From contig NZ_JAGEKR010000001.1 in the NCBI RefSeq assembly GCF_017565405.1, positions 186,001-250,000 on the forward strand: a stretch of 64,000 nucleotides of DNA. Reading direction: 5' to 3'. A model generated the notes under the pieces. The model was not told the origin of the DNA. It ran no database searches and was given only the letters and a program-made list of their open reading frames with translations. Position numbers and translations under genes: made by a program. Every line of letters begins with the position of its first letter. Within the stretch, counting starts at the first letter, position 1. This document shows, piece after piece, positions 34,362 to 45,635 of this stretch. Source of the stretch: Allobranchiibius sp. CTAmp26 (lineage in GTDB: Bacteria; Actinomycetota; Actinomycetes; Actinomycetales; Dermatophilaceae).

Positions 34362-35522
34362 ATGACCACCCGTGAACTGACCGTCGGCGTCGGCGCGGGT
34401 GAGCTCGCGACCGCGGACATGGTCCTCAACATCGGTCCGCAGCATCCCGCCACCCACGGCGTCCTGCGACTGAGGGTGACCCTCGACGGCGAGCGCATCT
34501 CCCGCGCCGAGCCCATCGTCGGCTACATGCACCGCGGCGCCGAGAAGCTCTTCGAGGTGCGCGACTACCGACAGATCATGGTGCTGGCCAACCGGCACGA
34601 CTGGCTGTCGGCGTTCAGCAGCGAGGTCGGGCTCGCCCTCACCGTGGAGCGGATGCTCGGCATGGAGGTGCCCGTCCGCGCGACCTGGACCCGGACCCTG
34701 CTGTCGGAGCTGAACCGGGTGCTCAACCACCTGATGTTCCTCGGCTCCTACCCCCTGGAGCTCGGCGCGATCACCCCGATCTTCTACTCCTTCCGCGAGC
34801 GCGAGGAGTTGCAGACGGTGATGGAGGAGATCTCCGGCGGTCGGATGCACTACATGTTCAACCGGGTCGGCGGACTGCGGGAGGACATCCCGGCCGGCTG
34901 GCTGCAGCGGGTGCAGGCCGCGATCGACGGCGTGCGTGCCCGGATGCCCGAGCTGGAGAGCCTCCTGGTCGGCAACGAGATCCTGCAGGCGCGAACCCGC
35001 GGGGTCGGCGTCCTCACCGCCGAGGCCGTCGCGTCGTACGGCGTCTCGGGTCCGATCGCGCGGGCCAGTGGTCTCGATGTCGACCTGCGCCGCGACCAGC
35101 CCTACCTGGCGTACGACGAACTGTTCGCACCCGGCGGCCCGGGCCGGGTCGTCACCCGGCAGGCCGGCGACTGCCTCGCGCGACTGGAGGTGCTGCTGGA
35201 GCAGACCCACGTCGGTCTCGACCTCGCGCAGGCCTGCGTCGAACGACTGCTCGCGATGCCCGCGGGACCGGTCAACCTGAAGCTGCCGAAGGTGTTGAAG
35301 GTGCCCGAGGGCAGCGACTACGTGGCCACGGAGAACCCGCTGGGGTTCAACGGCTACTACCTCGTCTCGCGCGGCGACAAGACCCCGTGGCGGCTCGCGC
35401 TGCGGTCCGCGTCGTTCAACAACGTCGCGGTCCTGGCCGAGCTGCTGCCGGGCAATCTGCTGGCCGACATGGTGGCGATCCTCGGCTCGATGTTCTTCGT
35501 GGTCGGCGACATCGACAAATAG
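34362..35522 (+). CDS. NuoD-like (NADH-quinone oxidoreductase 49-kDa) orphan subunit
   Basis: 386 aa. NuoD signatures: [40 protein letters not shown] (HRG with the Arg that is methylated in complex I), [26 protein letters not shown], and a C-terminal [18 protein letters not shown]. Complete length. No other nuo gene is in the window, so this is a paralogue outside the nuo operon. Similar isolated NuoD copies occur near panC/clpC in other actinobacteria. It may be an assembly form, part of another respiratory or hydrogenase-like complex, or a redox-inert scaffold; a MidA-type methyltransferase is nearby. Confidence 0.9.
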   Translation: MTTRELTVGVGAGELATADMVLNIGPQHPATHGVLRLRVTLDGERISRAEPIVGYMHRGAEKLFEVRDYRQIMVLANRHDWLSAFSSEVGLALTVERMLGMEVPVRATWTRTLLSELNRVLNHLMFLGSYPLELGAITPIFYSFREREELQTVMEEISGGRMHYMFNRVGGLREDIPAGWLQRVQAAIDGVRARMPELESLLVGNEILQARTRGVGVLTAEAVASYGVSGPIARASGLDVDLRRDQPYLAYDELFAPGGPGRVVTRQAGDCLARLEVLLEQTHVGLDLAQACVERLLAMPAGPVNLKLPKVLKVPEGSDYVATENPLGFNGYYLVSRGDKTPWRLALRSASFNNVAVLAELLPGNLLADMVAILGSMFFVVGDIDK

Positions 35523-35682
35523 CAGGGACCCTGCCCGCTCGGTTATCGGTACTGCAGCCACGCCCCTGCGCCCGGTGGGCTCGATCGTGGTCCGCGAGCG
35601 CTCGGCAGCAGGCCCTGCAGCGGGAGGGGCCGCCGTTCGGATCGAACATAGGCTGAGAGCTCACCCCATGGAGGACCGGATC

Positions 35683-36525
35683 ATGTCTGATTCACCCGTC
35701 AAGACCGCCCTCGTCACCGGCGCTTCGTCGGGCATCGGGGAGTCCACCGCGCGAAAGCTGCACTCGCTGGGCTACACCGTCTACGGGGCCGCGCGCCGAA
35801 CGGACCGTCTTGAGGCGCTGTCGGCCGACGGAATCCGTCCGCTGGCCCTGGACGTGACCGACGACGACGCGATGACCGCTGCCATCGAAGCGATTATCGG
35901 CGAGACGGGCCGAATCGACGTCCTCGTCAACAACGCCGGGTACGGCTCGTACGGCGCCCTCGAGGACGTCTCGATCGAGGAGGCGCGTCGACAGTTCGAC
36001 GTCAACGTCTTCGGCCTGGCGCGGCTCACTCAACTGGTGCTGCCGCACATGCGCGACCAGAGGTCTGGTCTGGTCGTCAACGTCTCCTCGATGGGCGGCA
36101 GGATCCACACCCCCCTCGGCGGGTGGTACCACGCCACCAAGTTCGCGGTCGAAGCGCTCAGCGACTGCCTTCGCATGGAGGTCGCGCCGTTCGGGATCGC
36201 AGTGGTCGTCATCGAGCCCGGCGCGATCGCGACGGAGTGGGGAAGGATCGCGGCCGAGCACCTGCGAGGGACCGCCGACGACAGCGCCTACGCGGCGCAG
36301 GTGCAGGCGGTCGCCGCGGCATTGGAATCCGAGAGCGAGACGCGCCGCAGCTCGCCACCCGGGGTCGTCGCGGACGCGATCGGCAAGGCCGTCACCGCCC
36401 GCAGACCCAGGACCCGCTACGCCGTCGGATTCGCCGCCAAACCGCTCATCGCGGCGCGTCGCGCTCTGCCCGACCGGGCCTTCGACCGGCTCATCGCCCG
36501 GGCCATGGATCTGCCCCGGTCCTGA
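35683..36525 (+). CDS. Short-chain dehydrogenase/reductase (SDR)
   Basis: 280 aa from ATG 35683, chosen because a GGAGG Shine-Dalgarno sits 8 bp upstream. Classical SDR: TGASSGIG (~11-18) cofactor loop, NNAGYG (~83), catalytic Ser-Tyr-Lys as VSSMGG ... GGWYHATKFAVEAL (Tyr ~148, Lys ~152). Arg pair near the N-terminus (YGAARRTDRL) suggests NADP(H). Substrate unknown. Convergent with DUF3180; a strong stem-loop lies between. Confidence 0.92.
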   Translation: MSDSPVKTALVTGASSGIGESTARKLHSLGYTVYGAARRTDRLEALSADGIRPLALDVTDDDAMTAAIEAIIGETGRIDVLVNNAGYGSYGALEDVSIEEARRQFDVNVFGLARLTQLVLPHMRDQRSGLVVNVSSMGGRIHTPLGGWYHATKFAVEALSDCLRMEVAPFGIAVVVIEPGAIATEWGRIAAEHLRGTADDSAYAAQVQAVAAALESESETRRSSPPGVVADAIGKAVTARRPRTRYAVGFAAKPLIAARRALPDRAFDRLIARAMDLPRS

Positions 36526-36542
36526 CCGGATACCGCATCGAC

Positions 36543-36588
36543 GTCGTGTGACGGTCAGCGCGCTGTCGAGCGCGCTCGTTCACACGAC
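36543..36588. terminator. Bidirectional stem-loop between SDR and DUF3180
   Basis: Two nested stems: outer 9-bp arms (36543-36551 and 36580-36588, GTCGTGTGA/TCACACGAC) and inner perfect 8-bp arms (36557-36564 and 36569-36576, AGCGCGCT). It overlaps the DUF3180 stop codon at 36580-36582. Confidence 0.82.
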
Positions 36589-37077
36589 TTCGCCGGGGGG
36601 CCCCTTCGGCGTACGCCGCTTCTTGTCGTCGTCGTCCTCGGGCAGCTTGCACCACCACTGCACGACCAGGCCGCTCCCCACGAGCCCGACACACACCACC
36701 GTCAGCACGACGGCCAGCAGGAACGAGCTCGGTCCGGTCGTGGTCTGCAGTCGGCCGACCTCGACCGCCGCGGTCCCGCCGTACCAACCGGCGAACGCGG
36801 CGCCGCCCAGGACGCAGGCCTGCGCACCGACCAGCGTGCTGCGGGCCCGCTGCGGTGACGGCGGACGGGTGGACTCACCACGCAGGTACAGCCGGATCTC
36901 GTTGCCGGCGTAGAGCACCAGGACCGCCATCACGACGACCACACCGACCGCGACCCAGGAGTTCTGGGGCATCGACCGACCCCGCGCGTTCCAGACGGAG
37001 AGGGCGGCGTACGCGACCACGAACACCACGGCGGCGACGCCCAGCGCGTATTTCCAGGTGAGCTGTCGGGCGTTCAC
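36580..37077 (-). CDS. DUF3180 membrane protein
   Basis: 165 aa from GTG 37077, overlapping the folBK stop (GTGA). Four membrane helices in two pairs: ~10-30 and 42-60, then ~85-105 and 120-142 (LLAVVLTVVCVGLVGSGLVVQWW), with a basic tail (DDDDKKRRTPKG). This protein always ends the folate operon in actinobacteria; its role is unknown. A slightly earlier ATG exists, but the GTG fits the overlap pattern of the operon. Confidence 0.88.
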   Translation of the reverse strand: MNARQLTWKYALGVAAVVFVVAYAALSVWNARGRSMPQNSWVAVGVVVVMAVLVLYAGNEIRLYLRGESTRPPSPQRARSTLVGAQACVLGGAAFAGWYGGTAAVEVGRLQTTTGPSSFLLAVVLTVVCVGLVGSGLVVQWWCKLPEDDDDKKRRTPKGPPGEVV

Positions 37078-37976
37078 AGCGGGTGCCATCCGGGCCCGGG
37101 GCGCACACCGTCGAGCGCGCCCGGCGGCAGCGCGGCGATCAGCTCGCGGATGTCCTTGGACCCGGCGTCCGTCCGCAGCTGAGCGGTGCCGTCGACCCGC
37201 GACCACGGCACGAGCACGAAGGCCCGCTCGTGCGCACGTGGGTGCGGCAGCGTGAGCTCCTCGGTGTCGATCTCCAGATCGGAGTCATCGGTCGAGTCAC
37301 CGACCTGGATCAGGTCGAGGTCCAACGTCCTCGCGCCCCAACGCACCTCGCGCACGCGGCCGTGATTGCGCTCGATGCGGTGCAATTCGTCGAGCAGGCT
37401 CCACGGAGCGAGCCGGCTGCGTGCGACGACCACCGCGTTGAGGTAGTCGGGCTGCTCGGGTCCGCCGACCGCGCCGGTCTCGAGCAGCGGTGAGCAGGCC
37501 ACGATCTCCAACCCGTCGACGGCCGCGAGGGCGCGTACGGCGGCCGCCATCGTGCCCGCGCGGTCGCCCATGTTGGCACCGAGCGCGATCACGACCTCCC
37601 GGTCGCGCACCCGCCGCACGGTCACGAACGGGCCACCCGTCAGCTCGTCCACGAACGGCACACCGGCCGGCGCCTGCGGTTTGCGGATGGTGACCTCGAC
37701 GGCTTCGACCGCGACCGGCACCAGAGCCAGAGCGGCGATCCGCTCCGCGAGCGTCTCGATGAGGTCGACGCTGTCGCCGGTGAGGACGGCGTACGCGCCC
37801 TGGGCGATGTCCGCGTAACTCACCGTGGAGTGCAGCTCGTCGGCGGCGCCTGCCCTGCGCAGGTCGCACTCGAGCACGATGTCGGCGACGAACCGTTGCG
37901 GTTCCCGCTTCTCGTGCTCCAGCACTCCGTGACACGCCTCGGCCACGATGCCGGTCAGCCCGATCCGGTCGCTCAC
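37074..37976 (-). CDS. folBK: Bifunctional dihydroneopterin aldolase / HPPK (FolB-FolK fusion)
   Basis: 300 aa from GTG 37976. Residues ~1-120 are FolB (GLTGIVAEACHGVLEHEKREPQRFVADIVLECD ... YADIAQGAY ... ETLAERIA ... VTIRKPQAP). Residues ~130-300 are FolK, 6-hydroxymethyl-dihydropterin pyrophosphokinase: ALGANMGDRAGTMAAAV, WGARTLDLDLIQVGD, LPHPRAHERAFVLVPW. Converts dihydroneopterin to 6-hydroxymethyl-dihydropterin and activates it with ATP for FolP. GTGA overlaps link it to folP upstream and DUF3180 downstream. Confidence 0.95.
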   Translation of the reverse strand: MSDRIGLTGIVAEACHGVLEHEKREPQRFVADIVLECDLRRAGAADELHSTVSYADIAQGAYAVLTGDSVDLIETLAERIAALALVPVAVEAVEVTIRKPQAPAGVPFVDELTGGPFVTVRRVRDREVVIALGANMGDRAGTMAAAVRALAAVDGLEIVACSPLLETGAVGGPEQPDYLNAVVVARSRLAPWSLLDELHRIERNHGRVREVRWGARTLDLDLIQVGDSTDDSDLEIDTEELTLPHPRAHERAFVLVPWSRVDGTAQLRTDAGSKDIRELIAALPPGALDGVRPGPGWHPL

Positions 37977-38803
37977 TCCCCCGCCCCCATCGTCTCCACC
38001 ACTGCGAGCGCCGCGCGCGCCGCCGCCACGTCGTGCACCCGAACGCCCCACACGCCCGCCTGGGCCAGCAGGACGGTCAACGCCGTCGTGGCACCTTCGC
38101 GGCGGTCCGGCGGCAGCGGAGCGTCGGATCCGACCCTGGCCAGGAACCCCTTGCGGGAGGCGCCGACGAGCACCGGCAGGCCCAGCTGCTCGAACGCGGC
38201 GATGTCCCGCAGGACGGTCCAGTTCTGCTCCGCGGTCTTGGCGAAGCCCAGGCCGGGGTCGATGACCAGCGCGTCACGTGCAATCCCGGCGGACAACAAC
38301 GCGTCGACCCGGTCGCCGAGCTCACGGCGTACGTCGGCGACCACGTCGTCGTAGACCGCCCGGTCGGCCATCTGGTGACTGTGCCCGCGCCAGTGCATGG
38401 CCACCATGCCCACCCGCAGAGCCGCCACGGTCGCGGCCATCTCCGGATCGGCCAGGCCACCGCTGACGTCGTTGACGATCACGGCCCCCGCCTCCACCGC
38501 GCGGGCCGCCACCCGGGCGCGCATCGTGTCGATCGACACGCGGACGCCGTCGGCGGTCAGCTGGCGCACCACGGGCACGACCCGGCGCAGCTCCTCCCGT
38601 TCGTCCGGGCGACGCGCGCCGGGCCGCGTGGACTCCCCGCCCACGTCGACCAGATCGGCGCCCTGCTCGTGCAGCTCGCGGCCGTGGCGCACGGCCTCGT
38701 CGGCGGCGAACCAGCGGCCGCCGTCGGAGAAGGAGTCGGGCGTGACGTTGACGACGCCCATCACCAGGGGGCGGGTCGCGGGGCGAGCGGGAAGCGCCGT
38801 CAC
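37973..38803 (-). CDS. folP: Dihydropteroate synthase
   Basis: 276 aa from GTG 38803, overlapping the folE stop (GTGA). TIM barrel with [16 protein letters not shown] (~17-32), [12 protein letters not shown] (~52-63), VSIDTMRA (~90), NDVSGG (~115), DPGLGFAKT (~191), [12 protein letters not shown] (~221). Joins activated pterin to p-aminobenzoate; target of sulphonamides. The long upstream in-frame extension lies within folE and is not used. Confidence 0.97.
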   Translation of the reverse strand: MTALPARPATRPLVMGVVNVTPDSFSDGGRWFAADEAVRHGRELHEQGADLVDVGGESTRPGARRPDEREELRRVVPVVRQLTADGVRVSIDTMRARVAARAVEAGAVIVNDVSGGLADPEMAATVAALRVGMVAMHWRGHSHQMADRAVYDDVVADVRRELGDRVDALLSAGIARDALVIDPGLGFAKTAEQNWTVLRDIAAFEQLGLPVLVGASRKGFLARVGSDAPLPPDRREGATTALTVLLAQAGVWGVRVHDVAAARAALAVVETMGAGE

Positions 38804-39364
38804 CGTCGGTGATCCGGTGCCATCAGGCTGATCGCCTCGGCGCGGGTCGTGGGATCGCGGAGCTGACCTCGGACGGCGGAAGTCGTGGTGAGGGCACCCG
38901 GTTTGCGGACGCCGCGCATCGACATGCACAGATGCTCGCAGGACACCACGACGATCACACCCTGAGCGTGCAGATGAGTGACCAGCGCATCCGCGATCTG
39001 GCTGGTGAGTCGCTCCTGCACCTGCGGGCGGCGGGCGTAGAGATCCACCAGCCGGGCGATCTTGGACAACCCCGGCACCCGTCCGTCCTTCGGCGGGAGG
39101 TACCCGACGTGCGCGACCCCGTGGAAGGGCAGCAGGTGGTGCTCACACGTGCTGTAGACCTCGATGTCGCGGATCAGGACCATCTCGTCGTGAGCCACGT
39201 CGAACGTGCGGCTCAGGACCTCGGCCGGGTCCTTCCCGAGGCCGGCGAACATCTCGGCGTACGCGCGGGCCACCCGGTCCGGTGTGTCGAGCAGCCCTTC
39301 GCGGCCGGGATCTTCCCCGACCGCGATGAGCAACTCACGAACCGCTGCGGCGGCGCGCTGCAGA

Positions 39365-39387
<23 letters not shown>
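38800..39387 (-). CDS. folE: GTP cyclohydrolase I
   Basis: 195 aa from ATG 39387. First step of folate synthesis: GTP to dihydroneopterin triphosphate. Motifs: [18 protein letters not shown] (~35), [27 protein letters not shown] (zinc Cys/His, ~80-106), [21 protein letters not shown] (~115), [19 protein letters not shown] (second zinc Cys, ~150-168). Its first 23 bases overlap the ftsH 3' end, so it is likely coupled to ftsH. Confidence 0.97.
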
Positions 39388-41404
<2,017 letters not shown>

Positions 41405-41578
41405 GTGCCGGGGTGAACCCCGTACCTCCTGCTCATGGGCGCTCGGCGGGCAATGAGCCCGACAACCGAGGACCGAACGATCCTAAACCGCGTCAGCCTG
41501 AAGACTTGACACGGCATCGATACGTCCAACGCACGTTGCGCGTCATACGTTCCGGCGGGTGCGCGCGTATTCGTCGGC

Positions 41579-42130
41579 TCAGGAGTAGACGTGCGGCGCC
41601 AGGGTGCCGATGTCGCGCAGGTTGCGGTACCGCTCGTCGTAGTCCAGGCCGTACCCCACGACGAACTCGTTGGGGATGTCGAATCCGACGTAACGACAGT
41701 CGATCGCGACCTTCGCGGCATCCGGTTTCCGCAGCAGCGTGCAGATCTCCAGGGAGGCCGGGTCGCGGGAGAGCAGGTTGCTGCGGATCCAGTTGAGGGT
41801 CAGGCCGGAGTCGATGATGTCCTCGACGATCAGGACGTGTTTGCCGGAGATGTCGGTGTCCAGATCCTTCAGGATCCGTACGACCCCAGAGGATTTGGTG
41901 CCCGATCCGTACGACGACACCGCCATCCAGTCCATCGGCGCCGACCCGGGCAGCGTGCGCATCAGGTCGGCCATCACCAGCACCGCGCCCTTGAGCACCC
42001 CGACGAGCAGCAGATCCTTGCCCTCGTAGTCGGCCCAGATGCGGTCGCCCAGCTCCTGCAGCCTGTCGTGGATCTGCGCCTCGGTGAAGAGCACGTGGTC
42101 CAGGTCGGTGCCGGCGTCGGATGCATCCAT
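41579..42130 (-). CDS. hpt: Hypoxanthine phosphoribosyltransferase
   Basis: 183 aa from ATG 42130 (a TTG 12 bases earlier is less likely). Type I PRTase: [17 protein letters not shown] (~45), [11 protein letters not shown] (~76), PRPP-binding [14 protein letters not shown] (~100-113), [14 protein letters not shown] (~160). Salvages hypoxanthine and guanine to IMP and GMP. It lies between tilS and ftsH in the conserved actinobacterial order, starting 4 bp after the tilS stop. Confidence 0.96.
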   Translation of the reverse strand: MDASDAGTDLDHVLFTEAQIHDRLQELGDRIWADYEGKDLLLVGVLKGAVLVMADLMRTLPGSAPMDWMAVSSYGSGTKSSGVVRILKDLDTDISGKHVLIVEDIIDSGLTLNWIRSNLLSRDPASLEICTLLRKPDAAKVAIDCRYVGFDIPNEFVVGYGLDYDERYRNLRDIGTLAPHVYS

Positions 42131-42134
42131 GGCG

Positions 42135-43121
42135 CTATTCAACCGGACGGGGAGCGACCTCGATCAGCCGCTCGCGTCGAACCACCCGCAGACCACCTGG
42201 TATGTCGACCGCTCCCTGCCCGCGCCAGCGCGTCACCAGTTCGTCCAGGGACGCCACGTGTACGGCGCCCACGTCCGCGGCGGTCGCGCCCGCACGTGCC
42301 ATCAGCAACCGCCAGACGCGGGTGCGCAGGGCGTCGGGCAGGTCCTCCAGATCGCCTACCTGCCAGGGGGGTCCGTCGAGGGCGTCGGCCTGGCGCTGCG
42401 CGAGAGCGTCAAGGTGATCGGCGTCCTGACGGGCCAGGGTCGCGGTGCGGACCAGGTTGTCGGTGAGGCCCGGTCCGAGGTCGTCCTGCAGGAGGCGCAG
42501 GGCCCGGCGGGCGCGGACCCGGGCGAAGCGAGGGTCCTCGTTGTGCGGATCGTCCCACCAGGTCAGGCCCAGCGCGGCACAGGCCGCGCGGGTCTGTGCC
42601 CGACCCACGCCGAGCAGGAACGGGCGGCGCAGCGGACCCGGACCGTCATTCGCCATCCCGGCGATGGCACGGGTGCCCGACCCGCGAGCCAGCCGCAGCA
42701 GGACGGTCTCGGCCTGGTCGTCGCGGGTGTGTCCGAGCAGCAGCCGGGTGGCGTCGCGGGTTTCCAGGACCTCCCCGAACGCCGCGTGCCGAGCCGCCCG
42801 TGCGGCCGCTTCCGGCCCGTCTCCGTCGCCCTCCGCGACCTGGACGCGGACCACGTCGACGGGGTCGAGCCCCAGTGCGCGACAGCGGTCGCCCGCGGCC
42901 TGCGCCACCTGTGCCGAATCGGCCTGCAGCCCATGGTCGACCACCACCGCGCCGACCCGCAGTCCCTGCTTTGGCAACTCGAACGCGGCCGCAGCAGCGA
43001 GCGCCATGGAGTCCGCCCCGCCGGAGCAGGCGACCAGCACCAGGCTTCCGGCGGGCGCGTCGGCGACGGCTCGTCGTACGGCGAGCCGGGTCGCGGCGAC
43101 GGCGGGGTGCGGTCCGGGCAT
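42135..43121 (-). CDS. tilS: tRNA(Ile)-lysidine synthase
   Basis: 328 aa from ATG 43121. N-terminal PP-loop ATP pyrophosphatase with SGGADS (~34-39), [16 protein letters not shown] (~60), [21 protein letters not shown] (~122), [18 protein letters not shown] (~175). Converts the wobble C of tRNA-Ile(CAU) to lysidine so it reads AUA. C-terminal domain is short. Sits in the conserved metalloprotease-tilS-hpt-ftsH order; the upstream in-frame extension is not used because it overlaps the metalloprotease gene. Confidence 0.96.
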   Translation of the reverse strand: MPGPHPAVAATRLAVRRAVADAPAGSLVLVACSGGADSMALAAAAAFELPKQGLRVGAVVVDHGLQADSAQVAQAAGDRCRALGLDPVDVVRVQVAEGDGDGPEAAARAARHAAFGEVLETRDATRLLLGHTRDDQAETVLLRLARGSGTRAIAGMANDGPGPLRRPFLLGVGRAQTRAACAALGLTWWDDPHNEDPRFARVRARRALRLLQDDLGPGLTDNLVRTATLARQDADHLDALAQRQADALDGPPWQVGDLEDLPDALRTRVWRLLMARAGATAADVGAVHVASLDELVTRWRGQGAVDIPGGLRVVRRERLIEVAPRPVE

Positions 43122-43141
43122 CTTGCTGCTGTGGGATTCGG

Positions 43142-44194
43142 TCAGCCGTGCACGCGGGCGACCCAGTCGGCGGGCGCCTCGATCTCGCGGGCGGTGGGCA
43201 GGGCATCCGGGGAGGACCACACCGCGTTGAAGCCGTCGACGCCGACCTTGTCGATCACCGCGCGGCAGAAGACCGCACCGTCGCGGTACTGGCGCATCTT
43301 GGCCTCCAGACCGAGCAGACGGCGCAGCAACCGGTCCACACCGCCGCTGCCCTTGCGCCGCTCGTCGAACTTGCGGCGGATCTCTGTCACGCTCGGCACG
43401 ACCTTCGGGCCGACGTCGTCCATCACCACGTCCGCGTGCCCCTCGAGCAGCGACATCACAGCGGTGAGCGACGCCAGCTGCTCGCGCTGTTCGGCGGTGG
43501 TGAACAGGTCCATCAGCCCGTTGCCGCCGCCTCGTACGGCGTCGGGCAGCGCCTTCAGCGCGTGCTGCAACCGCTCCTGCAGGTCCTCCGGGTCGGGCAT
43601 GAGGTCGGTCATCAACCCGCGGGACCGATCGATGACGTGTCCGCGCAGCCAGGGCACGGCCGTGAACTGCACCCGGTGGGTCTCCTCGTGCAGGCACACC
43701 CAGCTCCGGAAGTCGGTGGGGTCCAGGTCCAGCTCGCGTTCGACGGAGACAATGTTCGGCGCGACCAGCAGCAGGCTCGGCCGGCCCTCGGGCGCCAGGT
43801 CGAACTGGCCGAGGATCTTCGGTGCGACGAACCCCAGGAGCGCTCCGACCTGGGCACCGGTGATCTTCGCGCCGACCGCGATCGCCAGGGGGCCGGCCGC
43901 CTTCTTGGCCGTCACCTTCTCCAGGACCGGTGAGAGCAGTGCGGCCGTGGACTCGACGTTGACGTCGATCCAGCCGCCGCGGTCGACCACGTGGACGTCG
44001 GTCTGGGCCGCGCCACCGGTGTCCATCCGCGCGGTGTCGGCCACCGGCTGGGCCGCGTTCGCGGCGGCCTGGCGCAGATCGGCGACGACGGCTGCGGCGT
44101 CCTTCGCGGTGGTCTGCGGCCCGTCGCTGACCAGCCGCCGGCCGGTCGTGCGGGCGAGATCCCAGTCGACGTACGAGCGTCCCGAAGTGGCCAT
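43142..44194 (-). CDS. Zinc-dependent metalloprotease (DUF2342 / coenzyme F420 biosynthesis-associated type)
   Basis: 350 aa from ATG 44194. Contains HEETHRVQFTAVPWLRGHV (~180-198), the HExxH zinc motif, with EGHADVVMDDVG (~263) supplying a third ligand. No signal peptide. Family members were once annotated as F420-associated; they are minigluzincin-like metallopeptidases of unknown substrate, nearly always between dacB and tilS in actinobacteria. Here dacB is displaced about 6.8 kb upstream by inserted genes. It ends 21 bp before tilS. Confidence 0.92.
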   Translation of the reverse strand: MATSGRSYVDWDLARTTGRRLVSDGPQTTAKDAAAVVADLRQAAANAAQPVADTARMDTGGAAQTDVHVVDRGGWIDVNVESTAALLSPVLEKVTAKKAAGPLAIAVGAKITGAQVGALLGFVAPKILGQFDLAPEGRPSLLLVAPNIVSVERELDLDPTDFRSWVCLHEETHRVQFTAVPWLRGHVIDRSRGLMTDLMPDPEDLQERLQHALKALPDAVRGGGNGLMDLFTTAEQREQLASLTAVMSLLEGHADVVMDDVGPKVVPSVTEIRRKFDERRKGSGGVDRLLRRLLGLEAKMRQYRDGAVFCRAVIDKVGVDGFNAVWSSPDALPTAREIEAPADWVARVHG

Positions 44195-44255
44195 GCCCTC
44201 AACCGTATGCCGACCTCGCCCCGGCTGACCGGGCCGACTGCACAACTCGCTCCCG

Positions 44256-45635
44256 CTACCCGCGCACGAGCTCGCGGTTGGCGTCCCGTTTCTCGGTGCG
44301 CTCCCACACCAGTCCACGGTCCCGGACGAACATGTTCAGTCCGATGACCAGCGGGATGGACCACCACATCCAATAGAGCAGCACGAAGACGGGATTGACC
44401 CGCAGCACGTACCGCACCCGGTCGCGTCTGCTCGCCAGCACGGCTGCGCTCATCCTCCAGGCCTGCAACCAGCCGCGCAGGATGAGGACGAGCGCACCCA
44501 CGGTCGTCACCGTCGCGAGCGCCAGGAGCGGGGGCGGCAGGAACGAGGACCTGGACCACAGCTCGACGGAGACGAGCACTCCGAGCGGGACCCCGATGGG
44601 GTTGAGAGCGAGCGAGAGGCACGGCACGAAGTTCAAGCGTGCCCGGAACCGTTGGCCCGGAGTCATCCCCATCCACACCAGGGGGGAGGCGAGCGACTGG
44701 AAGAAGCCGGCGATCCACCGTTTGCGCTGGGTGATGCCCTGACTCCACGTCGCCGGCACCTCTTCGACCAGGGGCGACTCCACCACTCCGAGTCGAGCGC
44801 CGTTGGTCCACAGCCGCATCCCGATCTCGGGGTCCTCGATGGTCAGCCACGGGTGGAAACCGCCGACCCGCAACAGATCGGAGAAGCGGAAGAACAGGCC
44901 CTTGCCGAGGACGTAGAACGGCTGACGCCCGCCTGCCGACATGTGCCGGTACATCGACGCGTCCCACCCGATGTGGTCGTTGGCGTAGAAGGACGCCGGC
45001 CACGACGAGAGCATGTTCCCGGCGATGTTCGTGTGCTGGACCACGTCGTACTGGCTCATGCCGCTGGCCGCGCACATCCAGTAGTCGGTGGGTACGACGC
45101 TGTCCGCGTCGATGTAGGACAGCAACGAGTCCTCGTTGCCGGGAGCGACCTGGTACATCGCCCAGATCAGTTGACGGGTCTTCTTCGGGGGCAGATCGGT
45201 GATCCCCGCCCGCTTGCCCTCGTGCCACCAGTACGCCTTGCGGCTGCTGCCCCACGCCGACCACACGGTTTCCCAGCTCGGATCCGACGTGGGAGGGACG
45301 GGGAGTACCTCCAGGAACTGGAATTCGTCCTGCAGACGACGCAGCGAGTCGATCGTGACGACGTCGTTGTCGTTTGGGATCGCGATAACCCGCAGAAGGA
45401 AGGACGGGTATTGCGCGCGCTCCATACCCGTGAGGGTCGTGCGCATCGTCTCCTCCATCTCGTTGAGCACCGGATAGAAGAGGACGATCGAGGGCAACGC
45501 GGTGGGCACCGCGCCCTCGCTCGGACGCGTCACCCTGTCCACCGGCAGCGTGTAGAACCAGATGCTGACGAGGACCGAGGTCAGGTACGCGACCTCGAAG
45601 ACGGTGAACAGGACGAGCAGCAGATCGCCCCACAT
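44256..45635 (-). CDS. Membrane-bound family 2 glycosyltransferase
   Basis: 459 aa from ATG 45635, overlapping the epimerase stop (ATGA). One N-terminal membrane helix (~4-28), a GT2 catalytic domain with LFYPVLNEMEETMR (~52), DAD at 176-178 (metal-binding DxD), TIEDPEIGMRLW (~258), Gln-Arg-x-x-Arg-Trp as QRKRW (~290), then three or four C-terminal helices. This is the processive cellulose/hyaluronan-synthase-like layout, so it likely polymerises or transfers a nucleotide-sugar at the membrane. Third gene of an operon making UDP-xylose or a related sugar; sits 61 bp upstream of the metalloprotease. Confidence 0.88.
   Translation of the reverse strand: MWGDLLLVLFTVFEVAYLTSVLVSIWFYTLPVDRVTRPSEGAVPTALPSIVLFYPVLNEMEETMRTTLTGMERAQYPSFLLRVIAIPNDNDVVTIDSLRRLQDEFQFLEVLPVPPTSDPSWETVWSAWGSSRKAYWWHEGKRAGITDLPPKKTRQLIWAMYQVAPGNEDSLLSYIDADSVVPTDYWMCAASGMSQYDVVQHTNIAGNMLSSWPASFYANDHIGWDASMYRHMSAGGRQPFYVLGKGLFFRFSDLLRVGGFHPWLTIEDPEIGMRLWTNGARLGVVESPLVEEVPATWSQGITQRKRWIAGFFQSLASPLVWMGMTPGQRFRARLNFVPCLSLALNPIGVPLGVLVSVELWSRSSFLPPPLLALATVTTVGALVLILRGWLQAWRMSAAVLASRRDRVRYVLRVNPVFVLLYWMWWSIPLVIGLNMFVRDRGLVWERTEKRDANRELVRG

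Noticed and set aside
34362-35522. Part of a complete nuo operon
   Set aside because: No other complex I genes occur in the window; it is an isolated copy.
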